DNA of 64,000 nucleotides from an uncultured Desulfuromonas sp. (GTDB taxonomy: Bacteria > Desulfobacterota > Desulfuromonadia > Desulfuromonadales > Desulfuromonadaceae), in assembly GCF_963678835.1 (NCBI RefSeq), contig NZ_OY787469.1, positions 2,356,001 to 2,420,000 of the forward strand, given 5' to 3'. The position numbers were made by a program, and so were the translations under genes. Shown in pieces: positions 17,837-26,807 of this stretch (its first letter is position 1; each line of letters opens with the position of its first letter). A model generated the notes under the pieces. That model was not told the origin of the DNA. It made no database searches and saw nothing but the letters and a program-made list of their open reading frames with translations.

Positions 17837-18446
17837 CCCCCGGCCAGGCCGGGGGGGTTATCTGTGAACCGCTCAAAGCGGTTGATTTAAACCATGGGCC
17901 GCCTGAAGGCGGCTAGCTGAGCAGTTTCAATTGAGCCATGCTACGATCAACGTCTTCTTGACTCCGAATATCGTTCCGGATCACTTCTTCATCTCGGCCT
18001 ACAGTGGATAAAATAACCTCTTTTCCCCAAAGTGCTCTCCGGTAAAGCTCCGGCTTCGCTTCCCATACCTACGTGCTATATGGATAGCGCTTTTGCCTTT
18101 GATATATCCGACAACCTGAGCAACCGCATATTTCGGCGGGATTGCGATATCTACATGGATATGGTCACTGCACAAATGTCCTTCCAAGACCAGACTTTCT
18201 CGCTGGCAGGCTAACTCGCGTATCGATTCACCAAGTTCTTGACGTCTCCGTCCATAAAGAACTTTACGACGACACTTGGGGATCCAAACGATGTGGTCCT
18301 TGCCGTCCCATACTGAATGACATAAGCTTTGGATGTTGTTCATCGAAAGCCTCCTTTTCTGAGAACTTTGAGCGGTTCACAGAATGGAGGCTTTCAATTA
18401 CTCCCGGAACTGTCAAACTTTTCGGGTCTCCCGGCATAGCCGGGAG
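17837..18446 (-). mobile_element. decayed IS200/IS605-like element
   Basis: A single IS200-type transposase gene bounded by GC-rich hairpins: CCCCCGG / CCGGGGG at 17837-17855 and CTCCCGGC / GCCGGGAG at 18428-18446. Inside these lies a perfect 17-bp inverted repeat, CTGTGAACCGCTCAAAG (17862-17878) and its reverse complement (18366-18382). IS200 elements normally carry subterminal hairpins and no terminal inverted repeats; the exact ends here are estimated. The transposase is frameshifted. Confidence 0.7.
17913..18343 (-). pseudogene. tnpA: IS200-family transposase TnpA (Y1 transposase), frameshifted
   Basis: The first 114 residues are a clear IS200 TnpA: VWDGKDHIVWIPKCRRKVLY, the HUH metal-binding motif as SDHIHVDIAIPPKY, and VGYIKGKSAIHIARRYG. 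After FTGEHF the frame breaks; adding one T at about 18019-18022 restores WGKEVILSTVGRDEEVIRND and the rest of the C-terminus to a stop at 17913, which contains the position of the helix-D residues. The catalytic Tyr position appears not to be preserved in the restored part, so the enzyme was probably already inactive. AGGAGG precedes the start. Confidence 0.85.
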
Positions 18447-18467
18447 GTTTCCTTCCGTTCTAAAAGA

Positions 18468-20750
18468 TCAATGGTAACCGTTGTTGATCTCTTTTTCAAA
18501 AGCATCCTGAGCATCGACAACCGCCACGGCAGCCATGTTGACAATGTCATTGACTTCATCGCCGCGCTGCAGCACGTGGACGGGTTTTTTCATGCCCATG
18601 AGAATGGGGCCGACAGCTTCGGCGCCGCCAAGCTTGCTCAGCAGTTTGTACGAAATGTTGCCGGAGTTGAGATCCGGGAAGACCAGTACATTGGCATTGC
18701 CTTTGATTTGAGAAAACGGATACTGCTGCTCCGTCAGATCAGGGTCCAGGGCAACATTGGCCTGAACTTCACCATCGACAACCAGATTGGGGGCCCATTC
18801 TTTAACCAGTTGCGTGGCGCGGATAACCTTGCTGGTGAAGGGGTGAATTGCGCTGCCGTAGTTGGAGAAAGACAGCATGGCCACGCGTGGTTCCACTTCA
18901 AAATGGCGCGCCTTGTTGGCGGCAAGAATAGCTGTCTCCGCCAGTTCTTCCGCGGTCGGGTCAATGGTCACTGTGGTATCAGCGCAGAAAATCACTTCCT
19001 TTTTGAACACCATCATATACAGACCGTGAACCCCTTTGACCTGGGGTTGTTTACCAATCACTTCCAAGGCCGGGCGGATGGTTTCCGGGTAATGATGGTT
19101 GATACCGGACAGCATGGCGTCAGCATCACCCATGCGGACCATCATGGCACCGTAGTAGTTACGTTCACGGCAAATGGTGCGGCTCGCTTCCGCCTCGGTG
19201 ACCCCTTTACGCTGACGTAAACGGAACAGCTCATTGGTGTATTCGTGATGTTTGGGGCTGCCTTTGGTGTCGATAATCTGGACACCGTGAAGATCCAGGC
19301 CGAGCTCCTTAATCATCCCTTTGATCTTGTCCTCAGGGCCGAGCAGAATAGGGATGGCGATTTTTTCATCGATAAGGATCTGGGTCGCACGGAGAATTTT
19401 TTCATTGTCGCCCTCGGGGAAGACGATACGTTTGCGATCCGACTTAGCCTTGTTGATCAGGGTGCGCATGATCTCTTTGGAACGGCCCTGCAAGGCTTCG
19501 AGGGATTCGGTGTATTTATCAATATCACCGATATCGCGCGTGGCAACACCGCTGTCAATGGCGGCTTGAGCGACGGCCGGAGCAACGTGGAGTAAGACGC
19601 GCGGATCAAATGGCTTCGGGATCAGGTAATCGCGACCAAAGGAGAACTTGGTGTTGCCGTACGCCTTGATGACCGAGTCGGGAACATCTTCTTTGGCCAG
19701 ATTGGCCAGTGCCTTGACGGCAGCCATTTTCATTTCATCATTGATGGCGGTGGCATGGGTATCAAGCGCACCGCGGAACAGGAACGGAAAGCACAGGACG
19801 TTATTGACTTGGTTGGGAAAGTCACTGCGGCCGGTACCGACAATCACATCGCTGCGCACCTTAATTGCTTCACTGGGCAGGATTTCCGGGTCCGGGTTGG
19901 CCATGGCAAACAGAATCGGGTCGGCGGCCATGGAGGCGACCATCTCCGGTGTTACGGCATCTTTGGCGGAAACGCCGAAGAACACATCCGCATCAACCAT
20001 GGCTTCGTCCAAGGTCCGGCATTCCATTTCCGTGGCCAAGCGGGCTTTGTAATCGTTCATCCCTTCGGTGCGGCCTTTGTATATTACGCCTTTACTGTCG
20101 CACAGAACCATATTTTCTTTTTTGGCTCCAAGAGTCAAAGCCATCTGGGCACAGGCAATGCCGGCTGAACCGGCACCATTGACAACGATTTTGATCTTGC
20201 TGATGTCCTTTTTGATCAGTTCGAGGGCGTTGATCAGGCCGGCATTGGCGATAATCGCTGTGCCGTGCTGATCATCGTGGAATACCGGAATATTCATCAC
20301 CTCTTTGAGTTTTTCTTCAATATAGAAGCATTCGGGTGCTTTGATATCTTCAAGATTAATGCCGCCGAAGGTTGGTTCGAGCAGGCGGACGGTATTGATG
20401 ATCTCGTCCGGGTCTTTGGTGTTGAGTTCGATGTCGAACACGTCGATATCTGCGAAACGCTTGAACAGAATCCCTTTGCCTTCCATGACCGGCTTTCCGG
20501 CCAGGGCGCCGATGTCACCAAGGCCAAGGACCGCGCTACCGTTGGAGACAACGGCGACCAGGTTACCTTTGGCGGTGTATTTGTAGGCATCTTCAGGAGA
20601 TTTTTCAATGGCCAGACAGGGTTCCGCAACGCCGGGACTGTAGGCCAGTGAAAGATCGCGGCTGGTATCGCACGGCTTTGTGGCGATGACTTCAATCTTT
20701 CCTTTGCGCCCACTGCTATGATAATCGAGTGCGTCTTGCTTCTTTGCCAT
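18468..20750 (-). CDS. maeB: NADP-dependent malic enzyme with phosphotransacetylase-like domain
   Basis: A 760-residue bipartite enzyme. Residues about 1-420 are a malic enzyme ([43 protein letters not shown](P) fold [17 protein letters not shown]), converting malate to pyruvate and CO2. Residues about 430-760 resemble phosphate acetyltransferase ([40 protein letters not shown]), a regulatory domain without proven activity in MaeB proteins. This two-domain length is the family norm. It likely feeds pyruvate and NADPH to biosynthesis. It is monocistronic, with a long upstream region. A possible promoter on the minus strand lies at 20873-20900 (TTGACA, 16 nt, ATTATT). Confidence 0.94.
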   Translation of the reverse strand: MAKKQDALDYHSSGRKGKIEVIATKPCDTSRDLSLAYSPGVAEPCLAIEKSPEDAYKYTAKGNLVAVVSNGSAVLGLGDIGALAGKPVMEGKGILFKRFADIDVFDIELNTKDPDEIINTVRLLEPTFGGINLEDIKAPECFYIEEKLKEVMNIPVFHDDQHGTAIIANAGLINALELIKKDISKIKIVVNGAGSAGIACAQMALTLGAKKENMVLCDSKGVIYKGRTEGMNDYKARLATEMECRTLDEAMVDADVFFGVSAKDAVTPEMVASMAADPILFAMANPDPEILPSEAIKVRSDVIVGTGRSDFPNQVNNVLCFPFLFRGALDTHATAINDEMKMAAVKALANLAKEDVPDSVIKAYGNTKFSFGRDYLIPKPFDPRVLLHVAPAVAQAAIDSGVATRDIGDIDKYTESLEALQGRSKEIMRTLINKAKSDRKRIVFPEGDNEKILRATQILIDEKIAIPILLGPEDKIKGMIKELGLDLHGVQIIDTKGSPKHHEYTNELFRLRQRKGVTEAEASRTICRERNYYGAMMVRMGDADAMLSGINHHYPETIRPALEVIGKQPQVKGVHGLYMMVFKKEVIFCADTTVTIDPTAEELAETAILAANKARHFEVEPRVAMLSFSNYGSAIHPFTSKVIRATQLVKEWAPNLVVDGEVQANVALDPDLTEQQYPFSQIKGNANVLVFPDLNSGNISYKLLSKLGGAEAVGPILMGMKKPVHVLQRGDEVNDIVNMAAVAVVDAQDAFEKEINNGYH

Positions 20751-21362
20751 AAGAGGAAGTCCTTTCGTTTTTACTGGTATTAAAAATAAGTTGCAGTCCA
20801 GATCATGGGGGCCGTCATCGGAAATGACGATGAATCTGCTAAACTAGCCCTTTTAGTCAGGGTAAAAAAGACAATAATCCTGTCTACGCCATGCTGTCAA
20901 GGACAAAGGGGAGAAATGAAACTCTGTTTAATATGAGTAAAAAACATTGTTGTGGCGAAATCAAGTTATCAGTCATTGTTGTTTTCAGTGTAGCAATGAA
21001 TCAATTAAAGTCATCATTTACCGGGAATTATGCGGTTTTTGTCGCAAAGGATGGTTGTTTTAATTGACGATAAAATTAATTTTTCTGTGTTGGAAAAGTT
21101 GATGTTTGTGATTTTTTTTAAAGGCTTTATTTCTTTTAAACAAACAATGTTATTTTTTTACAGGTCGGGTGTCCAGCAGGGGAAGGGTCCTTTGACTTCA
21201 CTGTTTGCCAGCAATCGCTGATAATGCTAAACTTTTCTGTGAGTTACTGGATAGGGTGTTGAGACGAAAGTCGTCCGCGTCAGCCGCAACTAACTGTGGT
21301 CGCATCGCGGGCGTAGTCCTGTGTCTCTTTTGTCTTTTTAAATTGAGTAAAGGAACAACAAC
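20751..21362. other. 612-bp intergenic region between maeB and hldD (divergent)
   Basis: No supported gene. The maeB side has a possible minus-strand promoter (TGTCAA at 20895-20900, AATAAT at 20873-20878) and a short hairpin CGTCAT/ATGACG near 20814-20828 that would lie in the maeB leader. The remainder is AT-rich with T-tracts. A frame of 63 codons at 21030-21221 lacks a ribosome-binding site and recognisable motifs. Confidence 0.35.
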
Positions 21363-22358
21363 GTGATTATTGTAACAGGTGGAGCAGGTTTTATCGGCAG
21401 TGCCATGGTATGGAAGCTCAACCAGATGGGACGGCAGGATGTGTTGATCGTCGACTCTCTGGGATGCAGTGAAAAATGGAAAAACCTGGTTCCATTGCGC
21501 TACAGCGATTATATCGAAAAAGATGATTTTCTGGAGTTGGTTTTGGCGGATCAATTGGAACAACGCTTTGATCTGGGTGAGCAGGGCATTGAAGCTATTT
21601 TGCACATGGGTGCCTGTTCTGCGACGACGGAACTGGACGCCCGTTATCTGATTCACAACAACTTTGAATACACGAAGCATATGGCGCGGCTTGCTTTGCG
21701 CAGTAATGCCCGCTTTATCTATGCCTCCAGTGCGGCGACCTATGGCGACGGCGAAGACGGGTTTGCCGATGATGAAAATGCCCTGGACGGTTTGCGCCCT
21801 TTGAACATGTACGGATACTCAAAACAGATGTTTGATCAATGGGCCAAACGGGAAGGGATTCTTGACCGTATTGTCGGTTTGAAATTCTTCAACGTGTTTG
21901 GACCCAACGAATATCACAAGGGCGACATGAGTTCGCTGGTGGTCAAAGCGTACCACCAGATTCTTGAAACCGGCAAAATCGGTTTGTTCAAATCCTATCG
22001 CCCTGAGTATGCCCACGGTGAGCAGAAGCGTGATTTTGTCTATGTCAAAGATGTGGTGGAGATGTCGTTGTTCTTTCTGGACAATCGCCAGGCCAACGGG
22101 ATCTACAATATTGGCAGTTCTGGAGCCAGTACCTGGAACGAACTGGCCGGGGCCATCTTTGCCGCCCTGGAACGTGACCCGGTGATTGACTATATAGAGA
22201 TGCCGGAACACCTTAAGCCCAAGTATCAATATTATACCTGTTCCGATGTCGGAAAGCTGCGCCAGGCCGGTTTTAAGCAGAGCCAGACGGCATTAACCGA
22301 TGCAGTGCGTGATTATGTGGTTAACTATCTGGTCCCGTCCAAGCACCTTGGTGACTAG
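21363..22358 (+). CDS. hldD: ADP-L-glycero-D-manno-heptose 6-epimerase
   Basis: A 331-residue SDR-type epimerase (also called rfaD/gmhD) that makes the heptose donor for the LPS inner core. NAD(P) motif GGAGFIGSAMVW at the N-terminus; catalytic YGYSKQMFDQW (Tyr-x3-Lys) near residue 140; IVGLKFFNVFGPNEYHKGDM and KRDFVYVKDVVEM are typical of the family. GTG at 21363 follows AAAGGAACAAC; no better ATG exists. It marks a Gram-negative envelope with a heptose core. The nearby repeats downstream separate it from the next gene. Confidence 0.95.
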   Translation: MIIVTGGAGFIGSAMVWKLNQMGRQDVLIVDSLGCSEKWKNLVPLRYSDYIEKDDFLELVLADQLEQRFDLGEQGIEAILHMGACSATTELDARYLIHNNFEYTKHMARLALRSNARFIYASSAATYGDGEDGFADDENALDGLRPLNMYGYSKQMFDQWAKREGILDRIVGLKFFNVFGPNEYHKGDMSSLVVKAYHQILETGKIGLFKSYRPEYAHGEQKRDFVYVKDVVEMSLFFLDNRQANGIYNIGSSGASTWNELAGAIFAALERDPVIDYIEMPEHLKPKYQYYTCSDVGKLRQAGFKQSQTALTDAVRDYVVNYLVPSKHLGD

Positions 22359-22384
22359 TACTTCAGCATCATTGAAATTGTCTA

Positions 22385-22468
22385 TTGTAGGAGCGGCTTC
22401 AGCCGCGAATTCCCCTCATGAAAAGGATCAACGACCAGAGCAATTCGCGAATAAATTCGCTCCTACAA
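22385..22468. repeat. REP-type inverted pair (BIME-like)
   Basis: TTGTAGGAGCGGCTTCAGCC at 22385 and its partly matching inverse ending CGCTCCTACAA at 22468, with GCGAATT/AATTCGC inner arms. The sequence GTAGGAGCGGCTTCAGCCGC is a REP core well known from pseudomonads and other proteobacteria; two copies face each other around a central spacer. Confidence 0.8.
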
Positions 22469-22506
22469 GTGGTCAGTCCGATGGCAAAATTGACTGTGTA
22501 GTATTA

Positions 22507-22660
22507 GCAGACTGTTGCAAAACAGCCTGTGGAGGCCATGGACGAGCGACCAAGATCAAGAACAGGTTTTCAAGTGCTTGATGTTGTAAACAAGACGGAA
22601 CTCGCATTTTCGGCTTGCGCCGTTGAAGAGTCCCCGGATGGGACTTTTCAACATCCTGCT
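22507..22660 (+). repeat. MITE-like repeat, copy B
   Basis: Second copy, opposite in orientation to 15693-15842. It begins GCAGACTGTTGCAAAACAGC and ends CAACATCCTGC; the ends form imperfect inverted repeats. Shared internal landmarks include CCTGTGGAGGCCATGGACG and TTTTCGGCTTGC. Differences between the copies are scattered substitutions and small indels, suggesting age. Confidence 0.8.
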
Positions 22661-22722
22661 AGCTTGGGCCAGGTTGTGGCCTTGTTGGATGTGTTTACCA
22701 GGGACAGGAGGCAACTGCGTCT

Positions 22723-24156
22723 GTGTGGTATCTGATCCGGTTCATATTTTTCACCCTGCTGTTGAGCGGCGGGGTTTTTATCTCCATGGCGGTTCGCTAT
22801 CTGGAGGTGCCGTTTTCGACCAGTTGGCTGTGGTTTATGTCGACCTTTGTCATTGGTGCCGGTCTTGGCCTTCTGGTAAAAAACTGTGGTCGGGGCGGTC
22901 TGTTTGTGGCTATTCCGATTTCGGTTTTAGCGGCAAACACCCTGGTCGGGACGTTGTGGCCCGCCGAGATAAACCAAAATGTTTTTCGCGCCTTTAATAC
23001 CGTTGCCAAACGTGACCCGGTGTATCATCAGCTTAAACGTCATTTTCTGCCGGTGCGCCAACAGGATCTTGAGGTTGCCGAACGATTACAGCGCGGTGTG
23101 TTTGAGCAAGACCGTGAGCTTGTCGTTGCGGGTCCTCTGACCGTTTCAGTCTATGCGGCGGGTCTGGTTGAGGCGCAGGGGCTGGCAATTTCACAGGCCG
23201 GAGATGTTTACGTCAGTTTGTCGCGGGTTGGTAAAGTTGTCCGCTTGCGTGATCACGATGGCGATGGGGTCAGTGATGAAACAACGGTGATCTCGCGGGG
23301 ACTTGATCGTCCCTCCGGTCTGGCGGTTGACGGCAATATCCTTTATGTTGCCACAGCCCATCAGGTGATGCGAATCGGCCCGCTTGATGGGGAGATTCAG
23401 AAAACAGATCTCTTTTGCCGCGATCTGCCCGTTGACAGCCAGTCCTGGCGCCATGCGCTGGCGGTTTCGCCGAGTTCGGATGTGTACGTGTCTGTTGCTG
23501 CCGGGCAGATGGAGGATCCAAGGCGAGATTGGCGTTATGCCTCGGTCGTTCGTCTCGACAGTCAAGGCCGTAGCCACCCCTTTGCCGCCGGTCTGCATGA
23601 ATGTCTGGGGCTGGCCTTTCATCCTCAGAGTGGTTCGCTCTGGGCCACGGATGACAGTCCGGAAACCATTGGTTTTGAAGTCCATCCGGACGAGCTGAAT
23701 GTGTTGCGTGATGGTGGCGATTTTGGTTGGCCGTTTTGTTATGCCGATCGTAAACCGGACGCTCAACTCGGTTCTCTGGGGATTTGCCAGGCAACCGAAC
23801 CCGCGTTAATGGCGTTGCCGTCGCATTCGACCCCAGCAGGGATTGTGTTTGGTGGTCAATTAAAGGCTGATCCGCTTTATCGCTCCATGCTTTATGTGGC
23901 CATGAACGGTTCTGAACATGGCAAGCAGAATCAGGGCTTTCGGCTGATGGCCATTCCTTTGACCGAGGTTGGGCGGATTCGTGGTTGGGGGATTGACCTG
24001 GTCAGTGGCTGGAGCGTTGGCGGTGCCGTCTGGGGGCGACCGCGTGATGTTGCCATTGGCCCGGATGGTGCCCTGTATGTCAGTGATTCGTTGGCTGGAG
24101 CGGTATACCGAATCCTTTTTCCCTTTCATGCGCCGCATGAACCTGCGGACTCTTGA
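22723..24156 (+). CDS. membrane-anchored sorbosone dehydrogenase-like beta-propeller protein
   Basis: A 477-residue protein with two or three N-terminal membrane segments (residues about 3-85) followed by a beta-propeller of the L-sorbosone dehydrogenase / PQQ-dependent glucose dehydrogenase fold. Visible blades: LVEAQGLAISQAGDVYVSLS, RDHDGDGVSDETTVI, ALAVSPSSDVYVSVAAG, and GRPRDVAIGPDGALYVSDSL at the end. The N-terminal anchor is unusual for soluble GDHs. Cofactor and substrate are unknown. GTG 22723 lies 11 nt after AGGAGG. It overlaps slightly or abuts the next gene. Confidence 0.72.
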   Translation: MWYLIRFIFFTLLLSGGVFISMAVRYLEVPFSTSWLWFMSTFVIGAGLGLLVKNCGRGGLFVAIPISVLAANTLVGTLWPAEINQNVFRAFNTVAKRDPVYHQLKRHFLPVRQQDLEVAERLQRGVFEQDRELVVAGPLTVSVYAAGLVEAQGLAISQAGDVYVSLSRVGKVVRLRDHDGDGVSDETTVISRGLDRPSGLAVDGNILYVATAHQVMRIGPLDGEIQKTDLFCRDLPVDSQSWRHALAVSPSSDVYVSVAAGQMEDPRRDWRYASVVRLDSQGRSHPFAAGLHECLGLAFHPQSGSLWATDDSPETIGFEVHPDELNVLRDGGDFGWPFCYADRKPDAQLGSLGICQATEPALMALPSHSTPAGIVFGGQLKADPLYRSMLYVAMNGSEHGKQNQGFRLMAIPLTEVGRIRGWGIDLVSGWSVGGAVWGRPRDVAIGPDGALYVSDSLAGAVYRILFPFHAPHEPADS

Positions 24157-24161
24157 ACCTG

Positions 24162-26807
24162 ATGTTATACCCCCCTGAACATTCTATCTGGTCGCACCTT
24201 GCCGCTGGTGACTGTGTGATTACCGTCAATCGTCGCCTGGCGCGCACTCTCGCAGCTGATTTTGCCGAGTATTGCGCGATGCAGCAGTTGTCCGTCTGGG
24301 AAACGCCGATGATTTTCCCGGTCAATGAATGGTTTGAACGGGAACTTGCACGGCTGGATCTTGACCTGGTGCTGTTGGATTCGTCCCAGGTGGCTGCTGT
24401 GTGGGATCAGGTGATTGAGGAGGATCTTCACCACTGTGGTGTTGATCTGCTACAGGTGCCGGCTACGGTTCGTCAGGCTGTTCGGGCGGATAGCTTATGT
24501 TGCGATTATCTGGTGGATTGTTATGTTCCCGAGGGTGTTGAGCAGGAGGCTTTTTTACGCTGGAGGCAGTGTTATGAAGCCCGTTGCCACGAGCAGAAAT
24601 GGCTGGACCGTGCTCGTCTGCCTGAGGTGATAGAACGGGCCGTCAGCGACGATCGGCTCACTGTCAGCAACGGCCAGATATGGCTGGGCTTTGATGATCT
24701 GACACCGTTGCTGCGCCGAATGCAACAGACGCTCACCAGCGCCGGTTGCACCATTGAAAATCTTGCCGCCACTCGTGTTGATCCGGTTGCATTCGACGCA
24801 GTCAGCAGCGTCGATGAACCCGGTGAATTGCAGGCTGCAGCACGCTGGGCACGCCAGCGTCTTGAACAGCAGGTCGGAGTTGTTGCCGTTGTCGTTCCTG
24901 AGCTGGAGCGCCTTCAGGGCGATGTGCAGAGGATTTTCTTCCGAGAGTTGTCCCGTTCCGATTATCCGGACCGGGTTCCGGTGGACACGTTCAATATGTC
25001 ACTCGGTCATCCGTTGGCGGATCAGGGCATGATTGCAGCTGCATTGACTCTGTTGCAGCTGCACGATTCGTTGGACTTTGACCAGCTGAGTTATCTGTTG
25101 CGCTGCCCATGGTTTGCCGGTGGGAGGGATGAATGGCAACAGCGTGTGTTATTTGAACGCCAGTTGCGTGCGGACAATGTCTTGCGCCTGTCCGTGGCTG
25201 ATCTGCTTTATCGTCTGCGTCATCAACCGCAGGCTCCTCAGGGTATGCTGCGTCTCGTCGAACAGTTGCAACGCTGGCAAGGGCAGCAGGAAGCGATGGC
25301 TCCGGCCGATTGGGTTGAGCAGTTGAACTCATTCCTGCAACAGATCGGCTGGCCGGGGGACGCCTCTCTGGACAGTCACGGTTATCAGGTGTTTGCTGCG
25401 TGGCAGGATAAGGTTCTTACACCGGTGGCCCGTCTTGGTGTGGTGAGCGCAACCATGACGCGAAGCCGACTGAGCTCCTGGGTTCAACGTCTTTCCCGTG
25501 AGATTTTGTTTCAGCCCAAAGCCCAGGATCATCGCCTACAAATCATCGGTCTGCTGGAAACGGCGGGGTTAACGTTTGATGCGTTATGGTTGTGCGGTGC
25601 CGGTGAACAGGTGTTTCCCGGTGGTTTGTCGTTCAATCCGTTCTTGCCGACAGCGCTGCAAAAACAGTGTCAAATGCCCCACAGTGATCTACTCCATGAA
25701 GCACGCTATGCCCGTCTGTTGTTGGAACGTTTACAGCACGCGGCCCAACAGGTGGTGATCAGTTATGCGCAGAATAAGGAAGAGCAACCGTGTCGCTGCA
25801 GTCCTTATCTGACACACCTTTGTTGGCAGTCGAGCGAAGAGGGCGGTGGGACAGACCGGGATCGTGTGCCTTTGGAGTCCTTTGATGATGGGCACGCCCC
25901 CTCGTTGACGGCTGCTCAGCTGGAGCAGCCCCTCCCCGGGGGGACTGGTCTGCTCAAAGAGCAGGCTCAGTGTCCGTTTAAGGCGTTTATTCATTACCGT
26001 GTCGGTGTGCGTGCTCTGGATGTGCCGCAGCCCGGATTGACCAGCCGTCGTCGTGGTGATCTGTTGCACCGGGTTCTCCAGCAGGTGTGGCAGGGTCTCG
26101 GTAGTCATGCCGGACTGTTAAACTGTGACGAAACCACCTTGCGTCAGTTGGTGGCACAGCAGGTTGTTGCCGTTCTTGATGGGACCCGCTTTTCCGGACA
26201 CGAACGGGCTTTACTTGCTGTTGAAAAGCAACGGCTGGAGGCGTTGGTGCACGAATGGCTTGACGTGGAGCGTCAGAGGGAACCGTTCAGCGTGCAAAGT
26301 GTTGAAGAGCGTCAACTGCTCCAGGTGGGACCGTTGCGCCTCAACACGATTCCAGATCGTATCGACGTGACCGACGATGGCCGGATGATTGTTCTTGATT
26401 ACAAGACCGGTCAGGTTGCTGCCGGTGATCTGGTTGGCGAGGTCCTTTTTGAACCGCAATTGCCGGTCTATGCGTTGCATGGTGTGCAGGGGGAGGTGGC
26501 TGCCGTCAGTTTTGCCCAAGTGCGCCATGGTCATTGTGCGTTTAAAGGGGTCTCCGCTGAAGAGGCGGTCCTGCCCGGTGTGCGCAGTGTCGAACGCAGT
26601 CGAGGTGTTAAGTCGGGCCTCAGCAACTGGAATGATTTGATTGATCACTGGCGTCAGCATACGCAATGGACGGCGCAGGCGATTGTTGATGGTGATGCAG
26701 ACGTGACCCCGGTGCATGCCAAGGTCTGCCGGTTTTGCGATTTGAAAGGGCTGTGTCGAATTGATCTGCAGCGTGTTGAAGCGCTCGAAGGGGAGGATGA
26801 GGCATGA
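24162..26807 (+). CDS. AddB-like PD-(D/E)XK nuclease subunit of a helicase-nuclease
   Basis: About 881 residues. The N-terminal two thirds resemble an inactivated UvrD-type fold; the C-terminal part is a RecB-family nuclease with LDYKTGQ (near residue 745) and SRRRGDLLHRVLQQVW (near 625). A cysteine in KEQAQCPFKAFIHYR and three in CRFCDLKGLCRI match the Fe-S staple that closes AddB nucleases. It resembles the proteobacterial probable DNA-repair AddB-like family. ATG 24162 is preferred over an in-frame TTG overlapping the previous stop. The next gene overlaps by 4 nt, forming an AddAB-type recombination-repair pair. Confidence 0.85.
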   Translation: MLYPPEHSIWSHLAAGDCVITVNRRLARTLAADFAEYCAMQQLSVWETPMIFPVNEWFERELARLDLDLVLLDSSQVAAVWDQVIEEDLHHCGVDLLQVPATVRQAVRADSLCCDYLVDCYVPEGVEQEAFLRWRQCYEARCHEQKWLDRARLPEVIERAVSDDRLTVSNGQIWLGFDDLTPLLRRMQQTLTSAGCTIENLAATRVDPVAFDAVSSVDEPGELQAAARWARQRLEQQVGVVAVVVPELERLQGDVQRIFFRELSRSDYPDRVPVDTFNMSLGHPLADQGMIAAALTLLQLHDSLDFDQLSYLLRCPWFAGGRDEWQQRVLFERQLRADNVLRLSVADLLYRLRHQPQAPQGMLRLVEQLQRWQGQQEAMAPADWVEQLNSFLQQIGWPGDASLDSHGYQVFAAWQDKVLTPVARLGVVSATMTRSRLSSWVQRLSREILFQPKAQDHRLQIIGLLETAGLTFDALWLCGAGEQVFPGGLSFNPFLPTALQKQCQMPHSDLLHEARYARLLLERLQHAAQQVVISYAQNKEEQPCRCSPYLTHLCWQSSEEGGGTDRDRVPLESFDDGHAPSLTAAQLEQPLPGGTGLLKEQAQCPFKAFIHYRVGVRALDVPQPGLTSRRRGDLLHRVLQQVWQGLGSHAGLLNCDETTLRQLVAQQVVAVLDGTRFSGHERALLAVEKQRLEALVHEWLDVERQREPFSVQSVEERQLLQVGPLRLNTIPDRIDVTDDGRMIVLDYKTGQVAAGDLVGEVLFEPQLPVYALHGVQGEVAAVSFAQVRHGHCAFKGVSAEEAVLPGVRSVERSRGVKSGLSNWNDLIDHWRQHTQWTAQAIVDGDADVTPVHAKVCRFCDLKGLCRIDLQRVEALEGEDEA

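Larger units (their letters stand above)
22359..22722. other. repeat-bearing spacer between hldD and the sorbosone-dehydrogenase-like gene
   Basis: The spacer is filled by a REP-type inverted pair (22385-22468) and the MITE-like copy B (22507-22660). The remaining about 60 nt hold the ribosome-binding site AGGAGG (22706-22711) of the following gene. No gene is seen. Confidence 0.7.

Noticed and set aside
18384-19220. 278-codon plus-strand frame opposite the end of maeB
   Set aside because: Shadow of maeB; the beginning overlaps the IS end hairpin and nothing is recognisable.
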